A stretch of 64,000 bases of DNA from Deroplatys truncata (GCA_030765065.1 CM060975.1:104366094-104430093), one strand, 5' to 3'. Positions 1 to 11,512 are shown, counted from the first letter of the stretch. Program-made: numbers and translations. The notes: generated by a model from the sequence alone, not told the origin.

Positions 1-519
1 AATAAAGATGTTTTTTCCCAAAATTTTTGTGTTTTCTTTGTTAGGTCTGGTACTTCGGGGACAACAGTCCTCGTAGATGCTAAGTACTGAGTACATTCTA
101 GCTGATCACATTTCCGAAATAACTCCTTAAGTAGCAATTTACTGGACGCTAACACCACAAGCTGTCATTCCATACGTAAATTTCTGCAATTAGAGCGTGA
201 ATAAAGTAGTATGTAACATGAGCCAATGAAATGTATACTGGCGTTTTTTGGTTACCCAGTACAAACTACTCTAATGAAAGCATCAAAGGTTGTGTGACTC
301 ATTTTCTTTTTTCGTTTCGTTTTAATGAAAACGTGCACGTATTCTTTCAGGTCAAAACTGATGCTTCCAGAAGAGAGGTATTTACTTTGGTGCATGCTTC
401 ATTTGCCCCTATCTTTGAATAGACCTTGAAAACAGCATTTGGGCAACAGTTTAATATGTTTGCTTCGTTATTTCAGAAATTAAGGACACATGAATGCCAA
501 TTCAGGGCGGAATACTTGA
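1..519. other. Unassigned AT-rich DNA
   Basis: I see no gene, repeat or element end here. The longest open frames are short and have no recognisable domain. Confidence 0.5.
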
Positions 520-521
520 CA

Positions 522-800
522 TGAAAAATGTTCGTTATTTTTACTTTCCCAAAATTGGTTCTAACAATTTTGATTGAAATACCGTATATTTCAGATACTG
601 ACATGAAGAATAAGATATATGTGTTGTCTGTTCATAGTCTTTTGAGCCAGTGGAGAGGGAAAGGTAAAAATCGCTGGCACGCGCCGACCGCGCGAATTCC
701 TTATCTCCCCCTTCCACTGGCTCAAAAGTCTCTGAATAGATAGTAAATATTGAATTCTGTATAATCTTTGTCACTAAGAAACCATAAGAGATAAAAAAAA
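522..800 (+). repeat. REP fragment (internal part), interrupted by a hairpin MITE
   Basis: The stretches on both sides of the small MITE match the middle of the window's dominant repeat, including the segment around TCTAACAATTTTGATT and the later ACCATAAGAGATA. Both ends of the repeat are missing. Another REP copy in the opposite orientation begins immediately downstream at an A-tract. Confidence 0.6.
617..745. mobile_element. Short hairpin MITE
   Basis: Two arms of about 28 bp form an inverted repeat around a GC-richer loop. The left arm contains CTTTTGAGCCAGTGGA and the right arm is its reverse complement, and weaker symmetry extends a few bases outwards. Read against the surrounding REP sequence, it interrupts a TATATTGAATT-like site; a 4-bp ATAT duplication is possible but not certain. 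No coding capacity. The superfamily is not resolved. Confidence 0.6.
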
Positions 801-803
801 TAA

Positions 804-1019
804 TCTGATGTGTTGCAGTCACATGTGTTTCTTACTCTTGTACAATATATTTTTACAAACGCTTATTCTCCACCTACTTCATGTTAATCGAGATAAACAT
901 TTGCAGAAACTTATTGCTAATTTCCTTGTAGGTGCAAGGGGAATATGATAGGCTTTAAGCGATAGTCAAATGTTTTAAGAGCTGGTTGTTATGTGGAGCA
1001 TGCCATTCTCTTTGTATGT
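804..1019 (-). repeat. REP-A copy, first part (interrupted by LTR element)
   Basis: Begins with the standard terminus TCTGATGTGTTGCA and runs to the position where the LTR retrotransposon inserted. The same copy resumes at 5067. Intact copies elsewhere read straight across the corresponding point (ATGTCCAGGACATAA-type sequence), which fixes the insertion site. Confidence 0.8.
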
Positions 1020-2010
1020 TGATGCAGTAATTTGTATCACAAATTACTTAAATGTAAATAATGATTGTAATATGAATATGCATTTTTATGTGACATTGAT
1101 TTGAGATGTTTATTGATTGTAATTATTGTTGGGAAGTAAGTTTATACTGCCTTACTGAAACTGACAATAATAGCGTGCAATAATGCAGCGAGGGGGTGAG
1201 TTGTTTATCATTATTGGAAACGAGGAAGTTACGTAATGTTGGCGCGTTTTTCCTTGAGAATCTTCTGGAACGTTTCCCTAGAGCATATGTATTCATAATT
1301 TTCATTGGATATATAAATAGACGCTAATGTTGGCGCGTTTTATTAGCCAATTGCAGCTCAGTTATAATCTTTAGGCATATCTGAGTGAATGAGTATAAAA
1401 AGAGTAGGTTAGAGGTAGAGCCCGCCAGTTCATCAAAATTCTTTGTACACTACACGTCGTCTTCGGTCCGTCAGTTCGTCGAAAATATTTTGTATGATAC
1501 ACGTCGCCTTCAGTCCAGCAGAAATATTACACGTCGGCTATCGATTCGCAAGTTACGCGTATAAGAGTTATGAAAAACCTCAAGTATGGTAAAGTTAATT
1601 ATACAAAAGGTTGAAGTATGTGGATTAAAAGCGATCAGTAAGAAGTTGTTATAACAGTTTCAGTTTGGCGAGTGTCAAGATCAATGTGTAAATGTGATAG
1701 TTAACGTGTTCGACAATAAAAGTGTAAAACAAATTTCTTCATCAGTGTTATCTTTGGATAAAAGATTCCTTTCCGTTTACACAACCTGTATAAAGAGAAG
1801 TGCTTGACCAAAAGGATAATAGCTAGCCGGAGGACAAAGAACCAAAATTTAATAAAATAACAGTAGCATTTTTCAAACAAAAACTAATACTGCCGCAAAT
1901 TGCTAACACTAGATGGAGCTAACAAACCTAACAAATGAATCACGTCACAAGATGGCAACACCATGAAGTAAACACACATACACAAACATTATAAATTTAC
2001 CGTCGCAAAT

Positions 2011-2029
2011 TGGCTCCCATACGTGGGGC
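2011..2029 (+). repeat. Primer-site-like motif 1 inside LTR
   Basis: TGGCTCCCATACGTGGGGC, preceded by CGCAAAT, closely resembles the true primer site at 2206 including its upstream context. The counterpart in the 3' LTR lies at 4871-4889. Confidence 0.7.
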
Positions 2030-2146
2030 AGTTAAAATTATGTAACCAAACAAAACAAAAGCAGCACAATATAAGATCTTCAAGTTCTAATAATTTACGT
2101 AAAAACATATTACGTAAGCACTAAACAGTAATAAACCACTTCAAAT

Positions 2147-2163
2147 TGGCTCCCAAACGTGAG
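2147..2163 (+). repeat. Primer-site-like motif 2 inside LTR
   Basis: TGGCTCCCAAACGTGAG, again preceded by CAAAT, is a second partial copy of the primer-site region. The counterpart in the 3' LTR lies at about 5007-5023. Confidence 0.65.
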
Positions 2164-2205
2164 CTCAACAAATTAAATAAAAATAATATTAAAACACCCG
2201 CAAAT

Positions 2206-2225
2206 TGGCGCCCACAACGTGGGGC
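2206..2225 (+). promoter_or_regulatory. Primer-binding site, tRNA-Lys type
   Basis: TGGCGCCCACAACGTGGGGC lies three bases after the 5' LTR. It is very close to the site complementary to the 3' end of tRNA-Lys used by several retroelements. Minus-strand DNA synthesis would start here. Confidence 0.8.
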
Positions 2226-2589
2226 AGAATAACCAGGAAGGAGCAGAATAACCAGGAAGAAGTGAGATAACCAGGAAGGAGCAAAGGAATCAGGACGTGG
2301 AGCGAATGGAGCAGTGAACTGAACTACAAGACGCAGATTCCAGAAACAACTATAGGAACGACAGACTACGCGGATGATTGGACATCGTAATTCCGAGATT
2401 AAAAGGCAACAGGGGAATTCAAATACAGAACACCAAAACGACGTAGATTCATCATGATACGACGCAGAAGCGACATATAATCTAGGAGAGAGGGGCAGGA
2501 AGCTGGACATCAAAGTAACAGCAACAGACAGCATCACAAAGGTCAGAGTATCGTAATTTTTTTTTAGAAAACAAAATTGTAACATTTAA

Positions 2590-3920
2590 ATGTACCTTAG
2601 GAGCGGTAGGATAAAGAAAACAATGTCCACTAATAATACAGAAGAAATAATTATGGAGGGAGATAGTGTAACAGTTAGCTGTAATTCAATACATGTTACA
2701 GAAAATAGCTCAAACAATGTAGTATTTGAGGGAGGAAATGTTAGTGCAGAAAGTGAGAATAGAACAGCAGGAAATGTAAATTTTGATGTTAGCATGATGA
2801 TGGAAATGCTGAGAAATATGAATGAGAATATGAAAAAGACTAATGAGAATATGGAAAAGAATAATAGGGAATTGAGGGAAGATATGGAAAAGAATATAGA
2901 GAAATTAAGGGAAGATATTGATAGGAGTTTAGATCAGAATAAGAAAGAATTGAGGGAAGATATTGATAGGAGTTTAGATCAGAATAGGAAAGAATTGAGG
3001 GAAGATATTGGTAAGAGTATTATAGATCAATTAAGGGAAGAAATTTGTAAGAATAATGAGAAATTAGAAAAGAAAGTAGATCAAAACAGGGAAGATATGC
3101 AAAAGAGTCATAGGGAATTGAGGGAAGATATTATTAAGAGTGTAGAAAAACAAATAGATCAGAGTTTTGAGGAATTGAGAGAAGCTATAAAAAAAGATCA
3201 TAGGAAATTAATGGAAGATATTGCTAGGAGTAATGAGATAATAGAGCAAAAAGTAGATCAAAGCAGGGAAGAAATTGAAAAGAAATCTATGGAGCTAGAT
3301 AGTAGTATGCCAAAAATGAGTGATGAAAAGGAAATAATAGTAAGTGAGATAGGAGAAGTTTCAAAGAAAATGTCAGATATGAGCAGGGAAATAGGTAACA
3401 AAAAAGTGAGGTTAATACTAAAATTGAACATGTTAATGTAGAATGTACAGAGTTAGGAAGTCAAGTGAGTAGTATTTCAAGTGAGATAAGAAAGATAAAA
3501 GAGGTTATGAATGTAGATGTGAATAAGGCGCAAGTTAATTTCAGAGGGGAGATATCTGAAATTCAGAAAGAATCAGTAATGCAAAGAAATAAATTGGACG
3601 AAGAAGTTAAAGTGTTGCCTGTAAATAATCAAAAGCTAACTTCTGAAATTAACAAGTACCATGATGTTCAAATTGAAAACTCCAATCCAGTACAGTTTAT
3701 TACAGATTTGTCAGAGTACTTTCAAATTAAAGAGATAGTAGAAGAATTGAAAATGACAGTTGTCAAAAGATGTGTTGTTCAGGAAACTTTAGATTGTTTT
3801 CAAATGTTATCATGGGACGAAATTTCATATGAATATAAGAGGCGATTCATGAACAAAAATTTGAAGGTTAGGATACGGCTACGAATAATGTTTAGCCACA
3901 CACAATTTGATCCAGGAGGG
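2590..3920 (+). pseudogene. gag-like coiled-coil region of the LTR element
   Basis: The region is almost continuously open and encodes a highly charged protein dominated by Lys, Glu, Asp and Asn. It has a predicted long coiled coil built from near-repeats of a 15-residue unit containing KELREDIDRSLDQN. A run of Met-Asn-Glu-Asn repeats precedes the core. I see no zinc knuckle and no capsid motif that I can name. Position between primer site and 3' LTR makes a structural gag-type role the natural reading, but this rests on context. The region shows about one break, or it may be two adjoining frames. Confidence 0.6.
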
Positions 3921-5062
3921 TGAATAGAATATGAATATGCATTTTTATGTGACATTGATTTGAGATGTTTATTGATTGTAATTATTGTTGGGAAGTAAGT
4001 TTATACTGCCTTACTGAAACTGACAATAATAGCGTGCAATAATGCAGCGAGGGGGTGAGCTGTTTATCATTATTGGAAACGAGGAAGTTACGTAATGTTG
4101 GCGCGTTTTTCCTTGAGAATCTTCTGGAACGTTTCCCTAGAGCATATGTATTCATAATTTTCATTGGATATATAAATAGACGCTAATGTTGGCGCGTTTT
4201 ATTAGCCAATTGCAGCTCAGTTATAATCTTTAGGCATATCTGGGTGAATGAGTATAAAAAGAGTAGGTTAGAGGTAGAGCCCGCCAGTTCATCAAAATTC
4301 TTTGTACACTACACGTCGTCTTCGGTCCGTCAGTTCGTCGAAAATATTTTGTATGATACACGTCGCCTTCAGTCCAGCAGAAATATTACACGTCGGCTAT
4401 CGATTCGCAAGTTACGCGTATAAGAGTTATGAAAAATCTCAAGTATGGTAAAGTTAATTATACAAAAGGTTGAAGTACGTGGATTAAAAACGATCAGTAA
4501 GAAGTTGTTACAACAGTTTCAGTTTGGCGAGTGTCAAGATCAATGTGTAAATGTGATAGTTAACGTGTTCGACAATAAAAGTGTAAAACAAATTTCTTCA
4601 TCAGTGTTATCTTTGGATAAAAGATTCCTTTCCGTTTACACAACCTGTATAAAGAGAAGTGCTTGACCAAAGGGATAATAGCTAGCCGGAGGACAAAGAA
4701 CCAAAATTAAATAAAATAACAGTAGCATTTTTTCAAACAAAAACTAATACTGCCGCAAATTGCTAACACTAGATGGAGCTAACAAACCTAACAAATGAAT
4801 CACGTCACAAGATGGCAACACCATGTAGTAAACACACATACACAAACATTATAAATTTACCATCGCAAATTGGCTCCCATACGTGGGGCAGTTAAAATTA
4901 TGTAACCAAACAAAACAAAAGCAACACAATATAAGATCTTCAAGTTCTAATAATTTACGTAAAAACATATTACGTAAGCACTAAACATTAATAAACCACT
5001 TCAAATTGGCTCCCAAACGTGGGCTCAACAAATTAAATAAAAATAACATTAAAACACCCGCA
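3921..5062 (+). repeat. 3' LTR
   Basis: Close copy of the 5' LTR, with the same TATA box (4253-4259) and primer-site-like motifs. It is preceded by a short purine run (CCAGGAGGG) that could be the plus-strand primer. It ends in CACCCGCA, followed by the ATGT duplication and the resumed REP copy. Confidence 0.88.
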
Positions 5063-5066
5063 ATGT

Positions 5067-5655
5067 CCAAGACATAAAATAACGAATAACGAATTTCCAT
5101 TTGAGAAAAAGTTTAAAGTATTGCAAAATTCAAACAAATAACAAGGAATATCTCACAAATTATGTTTTAACGAGAATTACATTTTTTGTGTAGAACCATT
5201 TTGTCTATCTCTTACGGTTTACCAGTTCTGCAAAACCCATTCAGAATAAAGAGGCTTTTGGGGACATTCCTAGAGAATTCAAGAATACATTTCAATTTTT
5301 CATGAAAATATCTTGAACATATGATATTTTAATCAAAATCGTTAGAGCCATTTTTGAAAAAAATCCAAATTTTCGTAAAACGTTCCATTTAAAAGGTAGT
5401 CTGGAGTGGAGGGATTTCCTAGAAAATCTTCGTGTCGTATCTTTGAAATATAGTTTGGTATTTATCCGGCCTTTGGTTTCTGAGTTATGCTGTTCACAGA
5501 CACACATGCACATAGACACACAAACCGACCTTTTGCTAAAAAATCCTTTTTCTATTCAAGGGGCCTTAAAACATGTATTTCCAGCGAAATCTCGACATCG
5601 AATTTTTGGGTGGAATGTAATACTTCCTCTACTTACTACGCGTAGTAGGGAAAGT
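5067..5655 (-). repeat. REP-A copy, second part
   Basis: Continues the copy that starts at 804. It contains the CA microsatellite segment (around 5500) and ends with the hairpin-plus-AGGGAAAGT terminus. Without the LTR element this copy would be about 0.8 kb. Confidence 0.8.
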
Positions 5656-6150
5656 CATCATTACTACTGAATAAAGGTAGAGCTCAATTAATTATGTCAT
5701 TTACGTGGAATAATTATTTGTTTCATATTCTGGAATTTCAAGTTTTTCCGTCTCCAAACCACTACGTCATGTTTAACCTTTCCGTTCAGTTATTTTCCAC
5801 TCCAACACCAACGCATTGGCCCTGCAATGAGCATATGAAACATGACTGCGTCCATGCCCAACATAATACGCAGTACAATATTTAACCAGTATATAAACTA
5901 TTTCAACATAACCTGAAAAAAAAATATATTGTACGCAATGCAGTAAAGTGATTTTTCATTCAGGACTCTTTCAGCTTCGCTTTGGCAGCAAACAAACAAC
6001 TTACTCGTCATGAAAAAATTCACTTTTCTAAAGAGTTACGTAAATAACAATATCGCAGCGTTAGCTGCTTCCAAATATATTTCATTTTATATGTTCCCAA
6101 TTGTAGTGGATCATCTGCTGGAAATATTTGAAATTTTGTGATTCTTTCTT
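5656..6150. other. Unassigned DNA
   Basis: No convincing coding potential or repeat was recognised between two REP copies. Confidence 0.4.
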
Positions 6151-7326
6151 ACTTTCTCTACCACCTACATAATAGGTAGAGAAGGTATTGTATTCCATCC
6201 AAATATTCCATATCGAGATTCACCGGAAATACATTTTCTCAGGTCCCCTGAATAAAAAAAATAAGGATCTTTAGAAAAAGGTCCGTGTGTGTGTGTGAAC
6301 AGCATAACTCAAAAAGGAAAAGTCGGATAAATGCTGAACTTGATATTTGAGTTTAGTATTTTCGGAAGATACAATACGAAGATTTTCAAGAAAATCCCCC
6401 CACCCTCAACTACCCTTTGCATGAAACATTTTTCGAAAAATTCTGTTTTCTAAAAAATGACTCAAACGATTTTGTTTAAAGTACCATATATGAAAGATAT
6501 TTACATGACAAATGAAATGCATATCTTGAATTTTCTGGGAATGTCTCCAAAAGTGTTCTTCATTATGAACGACTTTTGCATAACTGTAAACCATAAGAGA
6601 TATACAACAATTTTACTACATAAAAAATGTAGATCACGTTAAAATACACAATTTCTGTCATATACATTTTTGTTGAGTGAACCATTTTCGAGATATTGCT
6701 TGTTATTCCCTTAAATTTTCCAATACTTATACTTTTTCTCAAATGGAAATTCGTTATTTTAATTTTTTTGTCCTGGTAATGCAAAGAGAATGGAATACTC
6801 AACATAGCAACCAGCTCTTAAAATATTTGACTATAGCTTAAAGCCTACCAATTCCCCTTGCATCTACAAGAAAATTAGCAATAGGATTAACATCTCGATA
6901 TTTCGAATAACATGAAGCATATGGAGAATAAGCGTTTGTAAAAATAGTTTTACAAGAGTAGAGCAAGTCATGTGAGTGTAACACATTAAACTTTTTGGCA
7001 TAAGCCATTTCTATGATGTCCGTTATTAATGGTTCAAAATGTTCAATATTTATTCTTTTAAATCCCCATCGATTTTCAGTTGTTTCTCGCGAATACATTG
7101 AAACAGTATGGAATTTTAAGGCCAGCATATAGCGTTCAGTTCTTAAACATTTGACTATAGCTGTTCTCTTTGTATCTATAACGAAATGGGTAATGTAGCC
7201 ATTTCTGCAACGGTTTATTAGGATTAAAAGTAGTAGATAGAAAAATAAGCTTCAGTAAGAATAGTTTGTATACCCACTAATAAACGGTAGAGAGTAGCGA
7301 AAGGCATGTGAATGTACCACATCAGA
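6151..7326 (+). repeat. REP composite: A-type body with B-type tail
   Basis: Starts with ACTTTCTCTACC and a hairpin, then a GT tract. It reads like subfamily A from about 6450 to the terminus-like GAGTAGAGCAAGTCATGTG near 6970, and then continues directly with the B-specific tail (GGCATAAGCCATTTC to CACATCAGA). The two clear composites at 11646-13410 and 26444-28094 are A copies nested in B. Here the left junction is blurred, so recombination between copies is also possible. Confidence 0.7.
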
Positions 7327-7556
7327 ATGTTTTTCTTTTCCTTCGCTACGTCTTACAGTAGACATTTCAGGGTTGTTTTTAATTGCTGTAATGAAGTTCA
7401 TGTGAAATAATTTCTAGAAACATATCAATTTGAATAATATTGTGTCAGAAAAACCACTTATGATATGTATAATAAGAATATGAAAGAGATGTGCGTGGAT
7501 TAGTAATAGGTAGAGAAGTACGTTTAAATGTCATATCAGGTTTGGTTTCTTTAAAT

Positions 7557-7825
7557 TAAATTGAGTTGTGTTTATGGACGCCCTTTAACTACTGTGGTCC
7601 TTAGCGTCCCATTATATATTGGGCGTGAAAGACCGGTAGTTTTTCTCAGAGGCCTCTTTATCAGGCTTGAGGTTCTTTTACGTGCCTTAAGTCTACGACA
7701 CGGGACCACCGATTTTACTTCCTTCTCAAGGAAGGCATGCTAAGTGTTTTTACGTCCGAAAAAAATCCATCGCCCTCTGCCGGATTTGAACCCGCGACCT
7801 CGGGATGCTTGGCATCTCATCATGT
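7557..7825 (-). mobile_element. tRNA-derived SINE (family S1), diverged head
   Basis: On the minus strand this matches the complete S1 copy at 46787-47072. It has a B-box-like GGTTCAAATCC, then GGCAGAGGGCGATGG, the conserved body (GCCTCTGAGAAAAA region) and the tail near CGTCCATAAACACAACTC. The A-box end is diverged. Confidence 0.75.
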
Positions 7826-7980
7826 TATTATGTACACTAAGTGGTCACTAAGCGTGTAAGCTTCTCCGTACCAAGAAAAGAATGTTGAAATGCTAGTAAA
7901 TATTTCAGAATGACCCATTTTCAGTTACCCTATAAAAGAAAGGGTGTAATTATTATTATTCACAAAAAACAAAGAAGTCC

Positions 7981-8737
7981 AAAGCCTCTTGTAAAAGATC
8001 AAAATTTTTTTTCAATTCAATAGTTTACAAGAAAAATTGTGAAATGTTTTTCAATATGTGACAAAATTGGAAAAGACCTGGCAAGACTTGACAATGTCAA
8101 CAAGATGTCTCTTTGCCAAACTGAAACCGTTCAGAACACATTAATAATTTATCACGGGCATATCAATTTAGTTTTGGCGTCACAGTATAACAATTTGTAA
8201 TGAAATACTGTTTTTTACTAATATTGTGTAGCACTTTCAGGAATTATATCCAATGAAATTACATCAGATTATGGAATACAATGGAAATAACACCAATCGA
8301 TAGGTTAATCACACTATATAACATTGCATTATATGCTGAGTTCGAAAACTGCGTGGCAAATATTTCTTCATAATCTGTCTTAATCTGGTAATCCACGGAT
8401 CCCTCGACGTACAGACATGGCCAGCTTATGTATAACCTAATCAGTTCGCATACAACGTATCTTGGCCGGGTAGCCATTTTTGTTTACTTTTCGCTTTCAG
8501 CCAAGTTGCAGATTTCGTGACGCACTGTGAATACTCGCATTTCATTGGCCAAAGTCATCAAATCATTGTGAAATCTTCGACCGTTTAGAGCATATCCTTA
8601 TTTGCTTTTAACACTTTCAAAGACTTTAAAAGTATTGGAAGCAATTTGACAAGAAAAGCTGTAAAGTTGTGACAACTCTTGAAAAGTCTTGTAAAGTACT
8701 GAATTTGACAAAAATTTGATCGTGTACAAGCGGCTTT
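7981..8737. mobile_element. Non-autonomous element with ~50-bp terminal inverted repeats
   Basis: The left end AAAGCCTCTTGTAAAAGATC matches the reverse complement of the right end (AAAGCCGCTTGTACACGATC). The match continues with TTACAAGA about 40 bp in, so the inverted repeats are roughly 50 bp. Internal sequence is rich in related CTTGTAAAG and CTTGACAA motifs near both ends. There is no open frame with a recognisable domain. I could not fix a target duplication, so the superfamily remains open. Confidence 0.75.
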
Positions 8738-8938
8738 ACATCCATAAGCAACCCAAAAATTTGAAGTGAAGCATTCACTATCTATTGCTCTGTAGGTCCG
8801 TTCTACATATTTTTGTGTCTACATACTGTTAACCTCATAAATATTCGCCAAGGGTGGTATTAATTAGGGTGGTGACAAAATTTTAGGTCGAGAAAACACT
8901 TATACAGTAGTCGATAATTATATCTAGCCTTGATACTG

Positions 8939-8941
<3 letters not shown>

Positions 8942-8984
<43 letters not shown>
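8942..8984. repeat. (CT)n microsatellite
   Basis: Uninterrupted run of about 21 CT units. Confidence 0.95.
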
Positions 8985-8988
<4 letters not shown>

Positions 8989-9147
8989 GAGTCATGAGAA
9001 ACAACAAATCGAACTTAACGTTTCAAGGTTTGCGCTTAAAAAACCTGGAACATTAATTCAAACGGACGCCAGCGAATAACTCACAAATGGCTAATGCACA
9101 AAAATGTTTATTTTAATGAACTGTAGATCTTAACGAGTTGTACATTT

Positions 9148-10027
9148 AGTTTTAGCAAGTGATGGGGCGATACCTATTTCTCGATACTCGATACCGATAC
9201 TGACTTTTGAACACCGATACTCGATGCTTACTTTATAAAACATTATAAAGGCGATAGCTTTATAAGTATTTTTCTGCGTATAAACGCATATAACCAATTT
9301 TGTATTGTGTGCTAATTCCGAAATTGTTTCTGTTGACATTCTCTAATTGGCAGTAACTTTTCTTAACTTAATAATGCCGCAGGTTATATATCCCCTATTG
9401 TTAGTCAAGGCATAATAATAATCAAGGATTTTCTATGCATATTTTGGAAGCTATACCTGGAAGCTACACTCGTGACATGAGTTTAACTGATAAACACAAA
9501 CAACATATGGAAGGAAAGAATAAATATTTTCATGCGCTGTATTATCTCACGTCTTAAGTTCTGATTTGTTTCTGCTGGATTCAAAGATTTTGGTCACCGA
9601 GTAGGTAAATGTAGTGGCTGAGAGTGAATTACCGAGCCAGGCTATTGCAGAAACGTGATTTAGTGCGTCAGCTAAATCAACTTCATTCACAGCTCAGTTA
9701 ACGCTGCGTGTTACATGAGTATCCCTACTCCTTCCCTCATTGTTTTTCATGTTTTCGTTTAGACACAAGACTCTATGCAATGTTGCATTGATTCATCCAC
9801 AGGAAACGCAGTCAAAGTCTATTCAAGAATGTCCAGCAACTCTTTTGGGACACGTGCGAGGCAATAATGTGAACTCTGTGTTCCTTTAATTCCATATCTA
9901 GCATAAAATTGGACCCAACAATCTTCAATGACGCAAAATTTAAAAACTTAAAAGTATCTAAGGTTCATCTCAAAGTATCGCTGAGTATCAAGGTACCCAC
10001 GGTATCAAGGTTCATCCCTAGTTTTAG
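9148..10027. mobile_element. Non-autonomous hAT-like element with 8-bp duplication
   Basis: AGTTTTAG occurs at 9148-9155 and again at 10020-10027. Between them lies 864 bp with inverted ends: left CAAGTGATGGGGCGATACC, right (reverse complement) AGGGATGAACCTTGATACC. Both subterminal regions are packed with GATACC, CGATACTC and GTATC words. The 8-bp duplication and the A-GTGATGGG/A-GGGATG end fit the hAT superfamily. There is no transposase, so it would be a deletion derivative or MITE. The exact outer base is uncertain by one or two positions. Confidence 0.72.
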
Positions 10028-10473
10028 CCTACTTCGTTATATAAGCTTCAATAACAATGAACGTGGCGGCGCAGTGGCCGAGTGCCTACCAATCCAGCAA
10101 TCACAATCGAGAGCAGGTTGCCCAGATGTGACCGCCACAGTACCTTGCCAATAATGCGGCTTTACTTGTGCGATATAAAAGATAATACAGGTTTTGCGCA
10201 AGCTTTTATGTAGTTCTCAATGGACGAAGTATAGCTTCGTGCACAGCCATTGGTCTGGGTCTCGGCGAGTCACTTGGGCGGTTATGCGTTCAAGTGGTGA
10301 CCGAGTCCAATACTGCTTAACTTGAGCGGCGCTTGCGGGGCCGTCAATTTAAGCAGGCGGCTGGCAGCGATGCAGGATGGGAATTAGGTATGGGGTTTGA
10401 GGGTGTCCAAGTTAGCAGACGGGCGGGGCACTACTGAGTCACTCATCCAGTCAGTTACCAAGCCCGATGCTGC

Positions 10474-10965
10474 TTAACTTGGAGGACGTGTATGGACCTG
10501 AGTGGTAGCCTTTAAGCCCGAGGTCCCAAAGCGTCTTTGGGTAACCGAGTAACCGGTTCTCTCTCGTACCACGTCCACGATATATGGGAGACCGGAGTGG
10601 GTGTGCAGGATGTGTGATGGGAATCTACGCCCGGTATCATAGATCATCTGAAGCGCCCTGTTCTGGACGGTCTTCAGCTTGCGAATGGTGGTCGATGCCA
10701 CCGATCCCCAGAACCCACAGCCATACAGGATCAGGTGCGGGATAATCGCTTGATATATGCGTAGTTTGAGGTGTGTGGGCATAGTGGATCTGAATACAGG
10801 ATGCAGCTGTCTGAGAGCGGCGTGGCTGAGACCGACCATTGCCCTCCCGCACGCCTTCCAAGGACACGCCATGGATTCAATCCCAGGGGCCCACATGTGG
10901 GATTTGTGATGGACGAATCGGCGTCTGAGCGCGTTTTCTCCGGGTTCTACAATTTCCACCGCCAC
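10474..10965 (-). pseudogene. LINE reverse-transcriptase C-terminal region, Jockey-like
   Basis: A 163-residue frame on the minus strand contains the sequence typical of the region after the RT fingers and palm in Jockey-type non-LTR retrotransposons. It includes LRQLHPVFRST, then KLRIYQAIIPHLILYGCGFW, then IRKLKTVQNRALQMI. The upstream catalytic core (YADD box) is absent, so this is a 5'-truncated remnant. It has a higher GC content than its surroundings. GC-rich DNA continues on both sides (about 10060-10470 and 10966-11200) and may be its 3' UTR or other repeats. Confidence 0.75.
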
Positions 10966-11468
10966 TCATTCCACCAAATGTTCCATCATCATCATCATCA
11001 TCATTTTTCCTTTCATCTATTTTGCTTAATTTCATATCATCTTCTTCCGCTCTCATACCTGGTTATGGGCCGATCCCCCGTTCCAGGTTCTCCATTCTCT
11101 CTGATTCACTGTTTATCTGCTTCTCGATAGATCTCTGACCCTAGACACGGTTTTAAGGCCTAGGGGATGTAAGCACTGCATTCGCGGAGGATAAGCCGAC
11201 TAAGTAAGTGATTAAGTAATAACAACGAACGCCAGTTGCAGAAAATTCAAAATATACACTTTATTTCCGCTTCAGGTTTTAAAAATATTGCATTTTATTT
11301 AAAATCTTTAGAACTATTTTTTTTGAAATACAAAAATGTTGCATGTAAAAATGGCTGTTTACTAAAACCCTTCCATCTTGTATCCTAGAAAGTCCCTTAG
11401 TATGAAATTTGGTATGTAACGGGCTTTTCATTTTTGATTTAGTATATCTATAGTCAAGCAGTTACACT

Positions 11469-11512
<44 letters not shown>

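Larger units (their letters stand above)
1020..2202 (+). repeat. 5' LTR
   Basis: Carries a TATA box (TATAAAA at 1394-1400), a plausible start region about 30 bp downstream and an AATAAA at 1715-1720. Its downstream part contains two primer-site look-alikes (see separate entries). It ends in CACCCGCA directly before the primer site. Confidence 0.88.
1020..5062 (+). mobile_element. Young gag-only LTR retrotransposon
   Basis: Two long direct repeats (1020-2202 and 3921-5062) start with TG and end with CA. They bracket a 1.7-kb interior with a lysine-tRNA-type primer site and a gag-like coiled-coil region. ATGT is repeated directly outside both ends (1016-1019 and 5063-5066), a 4-bp target duplication. 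The LTRs differ by roughly 14 substitutions over about 1.1 kb by eye, so the insertion is recent. No protease, reverse transcriptase, RNase H or integrase motif is visible, so it would depend on a partner for mobility. The 4-bp duplication favours a Ty3-type relative, but without pol this is not settled. The gag region has about one break. Confidence 0.88.

Noticed and set aside
10061-10145. SINE head with TGGCCGAGTGC as A box
   Set aside because: No acceptable B box follows, so the tRNA-like reading is not supported.
10975-11130. His-rich short frame (HHHHHHH) as a protein
   Set aside because: It is a translated CAT microsatellite on the strand opposite a LINE remnant.
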